A stretch of 64,000 nucleotides of DNA from an uncultured Agathobacter sp. (lineage in GTDB: Bacteria; Bacillota; Clostridia; Lachnospirales; Lachnospiraceae). The notes under the pieces are model-generated. The model did not search any database. It was not told the DNA's origin and worked only from the letters and a program-made list of their open reading frames with translations. Shown one piece after another: positions 34,287-43,562 of the stretch (position 1 is its first letter; each line of letters starts with the position of its first letter). A program made the translations under genes and the position numbers. The stretch is from the NCBI GenBank assembly GCA_934359755.1, contig CAKRLV010000006.1, forward strand, positions 65,730 through 129,729, read 5' to 3'.

Positions 34287-34783
34287 TGAGTTTTTATATA
34301 GAAGAAGAGTGTGAAGTTGATTTTGACTTTGATTATAAGAAGCTTGCCGAGACAGTAATTGATTATTGTCTTGAGTATAGTAAGTTTCCATATGAGGTTG
34401 AAGTAAATTTAACATTGACTAATAACGAAGGTATACATATTATTAATAAGGAGTTTCGACAGATAGACAGGCCAACAGATGTCTTATCATTTCCGATGTT
34501 ATCATACGATAAACCAGGAGACTTTGATTTCCTGTCAGAAGAAAGTGATGATGATTTTAATCCGGATACTGGAGAGGCGATGCTTGGTGATATCATAATA
34601 TCAGTTGAAAAAGTCTATGAACAGGCAAAGGAATATGGGCACAGTCCTAAGAGAGAATTTGCGTTTCTTATTACACACAGTATGCTGCATCTGTTCGGTT
34701 ATGATCATATGGAGCCAGAGGATGCAGTGGTTATGGAAGAAAAGCAAAGAGATATACTTGAAGGATTAAATATATTGCGCTAA
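34286..34783 (+). CDS. ybeY: Endoribonuclease YbeY, rRNA maturation factor
   Basis: A 165-residue YbeY with the zinc-binding signature HSMLHLFGYDHMEPED (HxxxHxxGyDH). It acts in 16S rRNA 3'-end maturation and ribosome quality control. The middle of the protein has an acidic insert (SEESDDDFNPDTGEAML) common in clostridial members. GTG 34286 is the start; its first base is the last base of the preceding stop codon, so translation is probably coupled. The DUF3048 lipoprotein gene follows 20 bases later. Confidence 0.95.
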   Translation: MSFYIEEECEVDFDFDYKKLAETVIDYCLEYSKFPYEVEVNLTLTNNEGIHIINKEFRQIDRPTDVLSFPMLSYDKPGDFDFLSEESDDDFNPDTGEAMLGDIIISVEKVYEQAKEYGHSPKREFAFLITHSMLHLFGYDHMEPEDAVVMEEKQRDILEGLNILR

Positions 34784-34803
34784 GCATAAAAAAGGAGAGT
34801 CTT

Positions 34804-35922
34804 ATGAGAAAAAAAGTATTAAGTGCTATTCTTATTGCAGCAATGGCATGCACAATGTTTGCAGGATGCGGCAAAAAGGATGAAAACAAGAAAGAAGAAA
34901 AGAAAGAAGCAACAGAGACTGTTGAGGAAACTCAGACACCAACAGAAGTTGAAGAGTCCAGAGAAGGAATGTTAAAGAGTTATTTCACAGGTGAGTGGAT
35001 AGATGAGAACATTGCCAAACAAAGACCTATCGCACTTATGGTTGAGAATACAAGTGCTGCATTGCCACAGTATGGTTTAAATAAAGCTGATATAGTCTAT
35101 GAGGTTCCTGTAGAGGGCGGAATTACACGTTGTATGGCAGTTTTCCAGGATTATAGTGGAATGAAGAAACTTGGAAATGTCAGAAGCTGCAGACATTATT
35201 TCTGCTATTTTGCTAAAGAATATGATTCAATTTATATCCATGCAGGGGCAAGCCGATATGCCTATGACAATATTCTTGCATCTGGATATATAGAGGATAT
35301 TGATGGTATTACTGGAAAAGGTGGTAATTATTTCTTTAGAGATAGCAGTGAAGGCAAAGTTGCACCTCATAATTACTATACTACGTCAGAGAATGTAGAG
35401 AAGGCTATCAAAGAGTATGGTTATGAGACAAAGCTTCCAGAGGATTTCAAGAGCCACTTTACATTTGCAGATGAAAATAGTCAGAATATGCTTGCTGATG
35501 GACAGGATGCTGCAGTAGTTAAGCTTTACTATTATAGCCCTGATGCGTATTGGGTATATAACAGTGATGATGCTAGATATTATAGAAATGAGTTTGACCA
35601 GAAGCAGGTTGACGGTATTGATGGCAAGCAGATTTCAGCAAAGAATATTATCATCCAGAACACAAAGAGTGGTCCTCTTGATGATGAAGGAAGACTGGAT
35701 TTCTCTGCAATGGCTGGTGGAACAGGATACTATATCACTAACGGCAAATGCATAGAAATAAACTGGACAAGAGAATCCGAATATGATATAACACATTACT
35801 ATGATACAAATGGAAATGAAATAACAGTAAATCCTGGAAATACATGGATTGAAGTTATTGAAAATGGAAATGCTAAAAAGAATAAAATCTATAGTTCATT
35901 AGATGAGTTTAACAAGAAGTAG
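34804..35922 (+). CDS. DUF3048 (YerB-like) lipoprotein
   Basis: A 372-residue lipoprotein. The signal peptide ends in the lipobox FAGC (Cys 22), followed by a charged Lys/Glu linker. The rest is DUF3048, with RPIALMVENTSAALPQYGL, ADIVYEVPVEGGITR and the C-terminal WTRESEYDITHYYDTNG. The Bacillus homologue YerB is a lipoprotein of unknown function, associated with the wall or with PcrA/LigA. AAAGGAGAG precedes ATG. It is 14 bases ahead of the flippase gene. Confidence 0.92.
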   Translation: MRKKVLSAILIAAMACTMFAGCGKKDENKKEEKKEATETVEETQTPTEVEESREGMLKSYFTGEWIDENIAKQRPIALMVENTSAALPQYGLNKADIVYEVPVEGGITRCMAVFQDYSGMKKLGNVRSCRHYFCYFAKEYDSIYIHAGASRYAYDNILASGYIEDIDGITGKGGNYFFRDSSEGKVAPHNYYTTSENVEKAIKEYGYETKLPEDFKSHFTFADENSQNMLADGQDAAVVKLYYYSPDAYWVYNSDDARYYRNEFDQKQVDGIDGKQISAKNIIIQNTKSGPLDDEGRLDFSAMAGGTGYYITNGKCIEINWTRESEYDITHYYDTNGNEITVNPGNTWIEVIENGNAKKNKIYSSLDEFNKK

Positions 35923-35936
35923 TTTAGAGGTTTTTT

Positions 35937-37601
35937 ATGAGTAATTCAAAGAAGAAGTCAAATTTCATTGTGCAGGGGTCTATACTTGCTGTTGCATCAA
36001 TAATAAGCCGAATAATTGGTCTATTATATAGATTGCCAATGACAGATATAATTGGCGATCTTGGAAATAGTTATTATAGTACTGCATTTGAATTATATAG
36101 TGTTATGCTTATGATTTCTTCTTACAGCCTTCCACTTGCAGTTTCGAAGCTTGTTTCTTCGAGTATGGCAAAAGGACAGAGGAAGATGACTTATAAAATA
36201 TTAAAGGGTGCACTTATTTTTGCAACAGTTTCTGGAACACTTGTAGCATTTATAGTCTATTTTGGTGCTGAATTTTTCACGAATACGTTGCTAAAGACAC
36301 CACTTAGTATTTTTGCATTAAAGATACTTGCACCTGCACTTGTTGTGGTTGCTATACTTGGTGTAATAAGAGGATTTTTCCAAGGACTTGGAACTATGAT
36401 GCCAAGTGCCATTTCACAGATACTTGAGCAGATTGTAAATGCTGTAGTAAGTGTCTGGGCCGCATTTATGCTTGTGAGAATGGGAGCTAAAGTAGGCGCC
36501 GTTCTTGGTGATAAAGAAAATTATGCTGCAGCATATGGTGCAGCTGGAGGCACACTGGGCACTAACCTGGGGTCGGTATTTGCACTTTTATTTGTACTTT
36601 TTGTGCTTGTAGTATATCTTAAGGTATTTAAGAGACAGATGAGAAGAGACAGAAGCAAAACAGTTAAATCATTTGGCTCTATTATGTATATGCTTGTTAT
36701 TACAATAATTCCAGTTCTGTTAAGTACCACTATTTACAATATAAGTGGAATAATAGATCAGGGTCTGTACAAAAATATCGCATTTTTACAGGGATATGAT
36801 GACAAAGATATTAATGTCTGGTGGGGCGTATTTGCCGGTAAGTATAAATTGATGATTAATGTGCCTATTTCAATTGCTTCGGCGATGGCTGCATCATCTG
36901 TACCTACGCTTACAGCATCGTTTGCATCGGGAGATACAGAAGGTGTCAGAAATCAGATTAACGCCGCAATGCGGTTTGTAATGGTGATAGCGTTCCCTTG
37001 TGCCGTTGGACTTGCAGTATTATCTGCACCTATCTTTACAATACTGTTTCCAAGCACAGTCCAGACTCTTGCCTATGCAAACAAAATGATGTGGATGGGT
37101 TCGATTGCTGTTGTATTTTATTCTATGTCTACTCTTTCAAATGGTCTGTTACAGGGAATAAATAGAATGAAAGCCCCTGTAAAGAATGCGATAATCGCAT
37201 TGGTTGCACATATTTTACTTTTGATAGCAATGATGATGTTCTTCAGACTTAATATATATGCAGTTGTAATAGCTAATACATTATTTGCGCTTTTTATGTG
37301 TATACTAAATGCCAGAGATTTGTATAGATATAGCGGATATAGACAGGAAGTGGTTAAGACGTTCATAATACCAGCGATATGTTCATTGATAATGGGCGTG
37401 GTTGCATTTGGTGTATATCAGGGGATTTATAAGCTTACATCAGTTATGCCTCTTGCTTTTGTGGTTGCATTTGCGCTTGCTGTTGTTGTTTATGCAGTGA
37501 CAATGCTGTTGTTAAAGGGACTTGAGGAAGAAGAGATACTTAAATTCCCTAAGGGAGCGTCTCTGGTTAGATTATTTAAGAAAATTAATTTACTAAAATA
37601 G
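35937..37601 (+). CDS. SpoVB/MurJ-type polysaccharide flippase
   Basis: A 554-residue MVF/MATE-superfamily membrane protein with about 14 membrane segments. The N-terminal half has SIISRIIGLLYRLPMTDIIGD and SSYSLPLAVSKLVSSSMAKGQ, the SpoVB/YkvU/YabM signature. The family flips lipid-linked peptidoglycan or polysaccharide precursors (SpoVB for spore cortex). Whether this copy serves spore cortex or vegetative wall is not decided. Residues ~195-210 are unusually Ala/Gly-rich. TTAGAGG precedes ATG. Confidence 0.9.
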   Translation: MSNSKKKSNFIVQGSILAVASIISRIIGLLYRLPMTDIIGDLGNSYYSTAFELYSVMLMISSYSLPLAVSKLVSSSMAKGQRKMTYKILKGALIFATVSGTLVAFIVYFGAEFFTNTLLKTPLSIFALKILAPALVVVAILGVIRGFFQGLGTMMPSAISQILEQIVNAVVSVWAAFMLVRMGAKVGAVLGDKENYAAAYGAAGGTLGTNLGSVFALLFVLFVLVVYLKVFKRQMRRDRSKTVKSFGSIMYMLVITIIPVLLSTTIYNISGIIDQGLYKNIAFLQGYDDKDINVWWGVFAGKYKLMINVPISIASAMAASSVPTLTASFASGDTEGVRNQINAAMRFVMVIAFPCAVGLAVLSAPIFTILFPSTVQTLAYANKMMWMGSIAVVFYSMSTLSNGLLQGINRMKAPVKNAIIALVAHILLLIAMMMFFRLNIYAVVIANTLFALFMCILNARDLYRYSGYRQEVVKTFIIPAICSLIMGVVAFGVYQGIYKLTSVMPLAFVVAFALAVVVYAVTMLLLKGLEEEEILKFPKGASLVRLFKKINLLK

Positions 37602-37644
37602 AATAAAACGATTTAAAATGCAGATACTTATATGGGGTGATATT

Positions 37645-38001
37645 ATGAAGCGAAATATAGGTATCTGTATTTTTGTATTATTTATAATTGCGGTTGGAGT
37701 GACTGTTTTAAGAGATAATATGGATGCAGATTCAATGAAAGCAGATACAAATGAGAGTACGCAATTTGTTGATACGGAAGCAATGATTAAGACAAATGCG
37801 GAGGCTGACAATTTTAATTACTATATTGGATTGAAAGATGGAGTAATTGTTGTTTTTGAAAAAGATGGCAAAACAATTTATATTGAGACAGATATAAATA
37901 CTTCACATTTTTCAGATGAAACAATAGAAAAACTTAGTCGGAAAATAGGTTATAATAATCTAGGTGATGTGTATGATTTTCTGGAGAGTTATTCCAGCTG
38001 A
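37645..38001 (+). CDS. Small membrane-anchored protein with BofC-like C-terminal domain
   Basis: A 118-residue protein. One N-terminal membrane segment (about residues 5-20) leads to an acidic linker and a ~60-residue domain, YYIGLKDGVIVVFEKDGKT then HFSDETIEKLSRKIGY and DVYDFLESYSS. This arrangement matches the C-terminal domain of BofC, the forespore inhibitor of SpoIVB protease; I rate the match as moderate. GGGGTGA lies before ATG 37645. Its job here is unknown; it could modulate a protease at the membrane. Confidence 0.7.
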   Translation: MKRNIGICIFVLFIIAVGVTVLRDNMDADSMKADTNESTQFVDTEAMIKTNAEADNFNYYIGLKDGVIVVFEKDGKTIYIETDINTSHFSDETIEKLSRKIGYNNLGDVYDFLESYSS

Positions 38002-38063
38002 TTAGTTGAATGTTTTATACCCTTGTGCTAAAATTAGTCGGTAGAAATTAGAAGTTGGTGAAT

Positions 38064-39302
38064 ATGAAAAATACAGGTAAAACAATCTATGATGTAATTA
38101 TTATCGGAGCTGGCGCATCTGGTATGATGGCTGCAATTACTGCAGCAAGAGAGGGTGCGCGAGTTCTTATTTTGGAGCATAAAGACAAAATTGGAAAGAA
38201 AATTTTAGCTACAGGAAATGGTAAATGCAACTACACTAATTCAGATATGTCTGCTGGTAAATATAATGGCAATCTGGAACTTGTCAGGTCTGTACTAAGT
38301 AAGTTTTCTTTTGAACAGACTATTGAATTTTTCAATGGACTTGGAATATATCCCAAGAGCAAAAACGGATACTATTATCCCAATTCTGAACAGGCACAGT
38401 CAATACTGACAGCACTTATGTTTGAACTGCAAAAGCTGCATATAAAAGTGTGTACTTTGATTGATATAAGAGATATAGATAAACACAAAGGTACATTTGA
38501 AGTGTATACAAGTGATGATGTGTTTTATTCAAAAAAGCTTATTATTGCAACTGGCCTGCTTGCAAATCCTAAGCTTGGGAGCGATGGAAGTATTTTTAAG
38601 ATTGTTAAGGAATTAGGGCATCGTTTTACTCCGATTGTTCCAGCACTCTGTGGATTCTATTGCAGTGGCTTGGATTTTAAAAAAGCTTCTGGTGTAAGGA
38701 CTGATGGAGAAGTTCTGGCATATGTCGATGGTAAGCTGGTTGCTTCTGATAGAGGGGAGATTCAGTTTACAGATTATGGTATTTCGGGAATACCTGTTTT
38801 TCAGATAAGCCACTTTTTATCATATGCTTTATATAACAAACAAAAGTGTGAAGTAAAGATTAATTTTTTCCCTGATATTACGTATGATAAGCTGATAGAT
38901 TTTCTGATACATAGAAGAGATGAGGTACTATCTGAGGTATGTGCACTTGACTTTATGAACGGCATTATTAATCAAAAACTTGCGAAGGCATTATTGGCAA
39001 AAGTGGGAATATTATATGAGATTAAAACAGCCAAAATATCTGATGGTGATATTCAAAAACTTGCAAAGATACTCACATCTGCCACAGTAAGAGTTGAAAA
39101 ATGGCGTGATTATGAGTTCGCACAGGTATGTGCAGGTGGAATACGGACAGAAGATATAGATATTTCATCTTTGGAGTCAAAAATTGTAGAAGGTTTGTAT
39201 TTCGCAGGCGAGATACTTGATGTAGATGGAATCTGTGGCGGTTATAATCTTCAGTGGGCATGGGCAAGTGGATTTGTTGCAGGAAGTAGTAAGCAGGAAT
39301 AA
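38064..39302 (+). CDS. HI0933/YhiN-family flavoprotein (BaiN-like oxidoreductase)
   Basis: A 412-residue FAD protein. The dinucleotide motif DVIIIGAGASGMMAAITAA is at the N-terminus, followed by the family signature KILATGNGKCNYTN; GEILDVDGICGGYNLQWAWASG closes the FAD site. Family members reduce unsaturated substrates (BaiN in bile acid metabolism is an example), but the substrate here cannot be read from sequence. ATG 38064 is preferred to the in-frame TTG and GTG just upstream. It is followed by a second flavoprotein after 2 bases. Confidence 0.93.
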   Translation: MKNTGKTIYDVIIIGAGASGMMAAITAAREGARVLILEHKDKIGKKILATGNGKCNYTNSDMSAGKYNGNLELVRSVLSKFSFEQTIEFFNGLGIYPKSKNGYYYPNSEQAQSILTALMFELQKLHIKVCTLIDIRDIDKHKGTFEVYTSDDVFYSKKLIIATGLLANPKLGSDGSIFKIVKELGHRFTPIVPALCGFYCSGLDFKKASGVRTDGEVLAYVDGKLVASDRGEIQFTDYGISGIPVFQISHFLSYALYNKQKCEVKINFFPDITYDKLIDFLIHRRDEVLSEVCALDFMNGIINQKLAKALLAKVGILYEIKTAKISDGDIQKLAKILTSATVRVEKWRDYEFAQVCAGGIRTEDIDISSLESKIVEGLYFAGEILDVDGICGGYNLQWAWASGFVAGSSKQE

Positions 39303-39304
39303 TT

Positions 39305-40888
39305 ATGTTAAGAATAAATCAGATAAAGCTTCCAATTGATCATGATAAAAAACAGTTGGAAGTTAAAATTAGAAAAATCCTAAAATTAAACAAAAATACA
39401 CCAATTGATTATGAAATTTTTAAAAGGTCTATTGATGCAAGAAAGAAACCTGATTTGTATTATGTCTATTCGGTAAATGTTCATATAAACAATGAAATGG
39501 GGCTGGTAGAGCGTTTGAAGAACAAATCAGTTATGATTGTAGAGGATAAGGTTTATCAGGTTCCTGAATGTGGAGATAGGATACTTAAAAATAGGCCAGT
39601 AGTAGTTGGAGCAGGCCCTGCTGGCTTGTTTTGTGCATATGTATTGTGTGAGGCTGGATTTTCTCCGATTGTAATAGAAAGAGGCATGAAGATAGAAGAA
39701 AGGCAGAAGGAAGTTGCCAGATTCTGGAAAAGTGGGATTCTTAATCCAAATTCAAATGTCCAGTTTGGCGAGGGTGGAGCCGGTACATTTTCAGATGGAA
39801 AATTAAATACTGCGGTCAAAGATCCTATTGGACGAAACCGACTTGTTCTTGAAACATTCGTAAAATTCGGAGCTCAAAGTTCTATTCTTTATGAAGGTAA
39901 GCCTCATATCGGTACAGATATTCTTTCAAATGTGATAATAAACATGAGAAATTATCTCATAGAAAAAGGATGTGAATTCAGATTTGAGACTCGTCTATCT
40001 GATATAATTATTGATGGCAATAAAATTACTAAGATAGTATGTGATGATCGCAGCATGGAAGCAGATGTTCTAGTGCTTGCATTAGGGCATAGTTCTAGAG
40101 ATACATTTATCAGGCTTCATGAACTTGGAATTCCTATGGAAGCCAAGAATTTTGCAGTAGGATTTCGAGTAGAACATCCACAGAAGATGATTGATGAATG
40201 TATGTATGGAAGCAGTCGGATTGATTTGCCAGCGTCACCATACAAGGTTACGTCAAATTTTCCGAATGGAAGAGGTGTCTATTCGTTTTGCATGTGTCCA
40301 GGTGGCTATGTAGTTAATTCTTCATCAGAACAGGGATGTACTGTTGTAAATGGTATGAGCTATTCTAAGAGAGATGGATTAAATGCCAACAGTGCAATTA
40401 TTGTTTCAGTTACACCGCAGGATTTTGGAGAGACCGACGCACTTGCGGGAATGCGCTATCAGATACAACTCGAAGAGAAAAATTATCAGATTGGAAACGG
40501 CAGAATACCCCAGCAATTATTTGGTGATTTCTGTAATAATACAGTATCGACGTCATATGGAGAATTTGAGTCGATGACAAAGGGAGATACAGTTTTTGCG
40601 AATTTAAGGGGGCTTATGTCTGAAGACATGGAGACATCTTTTATACTTGGAATGCAACATTTTGGTCATATAGTACCAGAATTTGACAGAAAAGATGCAA
40701 TATTGTCTGGCATGGAAACTCGAACCTCGTCACCAATAAGAATTAATAGAGGAAGCGGTTTTGAAAGCGAGATACATGGATTGTATCCGTGTGGTGAAGG
40801 TGCTGGTTATGCTGGTGGAATTACATCAGCAGCGATGGATGGAATTAAAGTTGCGGAAGCTATCATTAGAAAATACAAACCAAATTAA
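39305..40888 (+). CDS. FAD-dependent dehydrogenase (COG2509 family)
   Basis: A 527-residue flavoprotein with an N-terminal ~95-residue RNA-binding-like/ferredoxin-like domain (LRINQIKLPIDHDKKQLEVK), then the FAD motif PVVVGAGPAGLFCAYVL near residue 100. SNVQFGEGGAGTFSDGKLNT and CPGGYVVNSSSEQG are hallmarks of this family; the C-terminus has GLYPCGEGAGYAGGITSAAMDG. The biological substrate is unknown. It is translated right after the HI0933-type gene, and mutS follows, so all may be co-transcribed. Confidence 0.93.
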   Translation: MLRINQIKLPIDHDKKQLEVKIRKILKLNKNTPIDYEIFKRSIDARKKPDLYYVYSVNVHINNEMGLVERLKNKSVMIVEDKVYQVPECGDRILKNRPVVVGAGPAGLFCAYVLCEAGFSPIVIERGMKIEERQKEVARFWKSGILNPNSNVQFGEGGAGTFSDGKLNTAVKDPIGRNRLVLETFVKFGAQSSILYEGKPHIGTDILSNVIINMRNYLIEKGCEFRFETRLSDIIIDGNKITKIVCDDRSMEADVLVLALGHSSRDTFIRLHELGIPMEAKNFAVGFRVEHPQKMIDECMYGSSRIDLPASPYKVTSNFPNGRGVYSFCMCPGGYVVNSSSEQGCTVVNGMSYSKRDGLNANSAIIVSVTPQDFGETDALAGMRYQIQLEEKNYQIGNGRIPQQLFGDFCNNTVSTSYGEFESMTKGDTVFANLRGLMSEDMETSFILGMQHFGHIVPEFDRKDAILSGMETRTSSPIRINRGSGFESEIHGLYPCGEGAGYAGGITSAAMDGIKVAEAIIRKYKPN

Positions 40889-40908
40889 TAAAAGTGAGGA
40901 CTGATATA

Positions 40909-43548
40909 GTGCTTGATGTTACACCAATGATGCAGCATTATCTGCAAACAAAAGAAGAATATAAAGATTGTATTTTATTTTACCGATTAGGTGATTTTTA
41001 TGAGATGTTTTTTGAGGATGCAAAGATTGTATCAAAGGAACTTGAACTTACACTTACAGGTAAAAGCTGTGGACTTGAAGAGAGAGCCCCGATGTGTGGA
41101 ATACCACATCATGCGGTTGATACATATCTTACAAGACTTGTTGCAAAGGGCTATAAGGTTGCAATATGTGAGCAGGTTGAGGATCCAAAACTTGCAAAAG
41201 GAATTGTAAAAAGGGAAGTAGTAAGAATTGTTACGCCTGGAACTAATATAGATATGCAGTCACTTGATGAGGCTAAGAATAATTATATTATGTGTATTGT
41301 ATATCTTGAAGACAAATATGGAATTGCGACATCAGATGTAACAACAGGAGATTTTTTTGTTACTGAGGTTGATTCAGACAGAAAATTACTTGATGAATTA
41401 AACCGATTTATGCCATCAGAGATTATATGTAATGATGCATTTAGAATGAGTGGAGTTGATGTTGAAGATTTAAAGGAAAGACTTTCTATAGCAATATCGT
41501 ACCTTGATTCATGGTATTTTAAGGAGGAGACTGCTAAGGAGACTTTACTTGATCACTTTCATATACAGACTTTGCAGGGACTTGGTCTGGAGGATTATGA
41601 TTGTGGCGTGATTTCATCAGGGGCATTGCTTAAGTATCTGTATGAGACACAGAAGAATTCCCTTGATAATATATTAGAGATACATCCGTATTCAATCGGA
41701 AAGTATATGATTATCGACAGTTCGTCAAGGCGTAATCTTGAATTGGTTGAGACATTGCGTGAAAAGCAAAAAAGAGGATCGTTGCTTTGGATTCTTGACA
41801 AGACAAAGACCGCCATGGGAGCAAGGCTTCTTCGTTCTTATGTAGAACAGCCGCTTATTAATTATGATGAGATAATTAAGCGTCAGAATTTTATAGAAGC
41901 ACTGAATAATAATGAGATTACAAGAGAAGAATTCAGGGAATATCTAAGTCCTATATATGATCTTGAAAGACTAATTACAAGGATTACTTATCAGTCGGCA
42001 AATCCAAGAGATTTAATTGCTTTTAAAAATTCACTGAAGATGCTTCCGCCGATTAAGACACTTATGGACGATGTTGAATGCGAATTGGTTGATGAGATAA
42101 GGCAGAATTTTGACTGCCTGGCGGATTTATATGATTTACTTGACAGGTCAATCGATGAGGAGCCACCTATCTCTGTCAGGGACGGAGATATCATAAAAAC
42201 CGGTTACAATCAGGAAGTGGACAGATTAAGGGAAGCAAAGACACAGGGAAAGACCTGGCTGGCAGACTTAGAGTCAAAAGAGCGCGAGAAGACAGGGATT
42301 AAGTCTCTTCGAATCAAATATAATAAAGTATTTGGCTATTACCTTGAAGTGACGAATTCATTCAAGGATCTCGTCCCTGATTATTATGTCAGAAAGCAGA
42401 CACTTACAAATGCTGAGAGATACATTACACCTGAGCTTAAAGAGTTAGAGGATACAATACTTGGTTCGGAAGACAGACTTGTGCAGTTGGAATATGAATT
42501 GTTTAAGGAAGTGCGGGATACAATTGCAAAGGATGTAAAACGTATTCAGAAAACAGCGAAGGCTATAGCTAAAATAGATACATTTGTATCGCTTGCCGTC
42601 GTCGCAGGACAGAATAATTACTGCAAACCACAGATTAATACAGAGGGTATAATTGATATTAGGAATGGACGTCATCCTGTTGTTGAAAAAATGATTAACA
42701 ATGATATGTTTATAGAAAATGATACATATCTTGACAATAAAAACAATCGTATTTCAATTATTACAGGTCCAAATATGGCTGGTAAATCTACATATATGCG
42801 ACAGACTGCACTAATTGTGCTTATGGCTCAGATTGGAAGCTATGTTCCTGCGCAATCAGCTAATATCGGAATTGTAGACAGGATATTTACAAGAGTTGGT
42901 GCATCGGATGACCTCGCTTCAGGCCAGAGTACTTTCATGGTTGAGATGAACGAGGTGTCAAATATCCTTAGAAATGCAACGGCCAATTCGCTGCTTATTC
43001 TTGACGAGATAGGACGAGGCACAAGCACATTTGATGGATTAAGTATTGCCTGGGCGGTAGTCGAACATATAGGAGATACAAAGCTTCTTGGTGCGAAGAC
43101 ATTATTTGCTACACATTATCATGAACTGACTGAATTAGAAGGGAAGCTTGATGGTGTCAATAACTATTGCATAGCTGTAAAAGAAAAAGGCGACGATATA
43201 GTTTTTCTTAGAAAAATTATAAAAGGTGGAGCAGATAAAAGTTATGGAATTCAGGTCGCTAAACTTGCAGGACTTCCAGAAACGGTTGTTGAAAGAGCTA
43301 AAGAAATAGTTGAGGAACTTTTATCAAATGATATTACTGATACAGTAAAGAATATATCTGTTTCTACACCGAAGAAGAAAACTAAGAAAAAAGAGGATAC
43401 AGATATGCAGCAATTGTCACTATTTGGCAATGGCAAGGATGAGGAAATAGTTGAGGAACTAGCTTCGATTGATGTGGGAAATATGACGCCGATAGAGGCA
43501 CTTAATAAGTTATACGAGTTACAAAATAAGGCTAAAAATCGCTGGTAG
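40909..43548 (+). CDS. mutS: DNA mismatch recognition protein MutS
   Basis: An 879-residue MutS with the mismatch-binding Phe-X-Glu element in LFYRLGDFYEMFFEDA, Walker A GPNMAGKSTYMRQT, and the ABC signature STFMVEMNEVSNILRNAT with DEIGRGTSTFDG. QQLSLF near the C-terminus is a beta-clamp-binding motif. It recognises mismatches and recruits MutL, encoded 14 bases on. The start is taken at GTG 40909, nine bases after GTGAGGA; GTG 40894 is possible but poor. Confidence 0.97.
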   Translation: MLDVTPMMQHYLQTKEEYKDCILFYRLGDFYEMFFEDAKIVSKELELTLTGKSCGLEERAPMCGIPHHAVDTYLTRLVAKGYKVAICEQVEDPKLAKGIVKREVVRIVTPGTNIDMQSLDEAKNNYIMCIVYLEDKYGIATSDVTTGDFFVTEVDSDRKLLDELNRFMPSEIICNDAFRMSGVDVEDLKERLSIAISYLDSWYFKEETAKETLLDHFHIQTLQGLGLEDYDCGVISSGALLKYLYETQKNSLDNILEIHPYSIGKYMIIDSSSRRNLELVETLREKQKRGSLLWILDKTKTAMGARLLRSYVEQPLINYDEIIKRQNFIEALNNNEITREEFREYLSPIYDLERLITRITYQSANPRDLIAFKNSLKMLPPIKTLMDDVECELVDEIRQNFDCLADLYDLLDRSIDEEPPISVRDGDIIKTGYNQEVDRLREAKTQGKTWLADLESKEREKTGIKSLRIKYNKVFGYYLEVTNSFKDLVPDYYVRKQTLTNAERYITPELKELEDTILGSEDRLVQLEYELFKEVRDTIAKDVKRIQKTAKAIAKIDTFVSLAVVAGQNNYCKPQINTEGIIDIRNGRHPVVEKMINNDMFIENDTYLDNKNNRISIITGPNMAGKSTYMRQTALIVLMAQIGSYVPAQSANIGIVDRIFTRVGASDDLASGQSTFMVEMNEVSNILRNATANSLLILDEIGRGTSTFDGLSIAWAVVEHIGDTKLLGAKTLFATHYHELTELEGKLDGVNNYCIAVKEKGDDIVFLRKIIKGGADKSYGIQVAKLAGLPETVVERAKEIVEELLSNDITDTVKNISVSTPKKKTKKKEDTDMQQLSLFGNGKDEEIVEELASIDVGNMTPIEALNKLYELQNKAKNRW

Positions 43549-43562
43549 AAAGGTTAAAAATA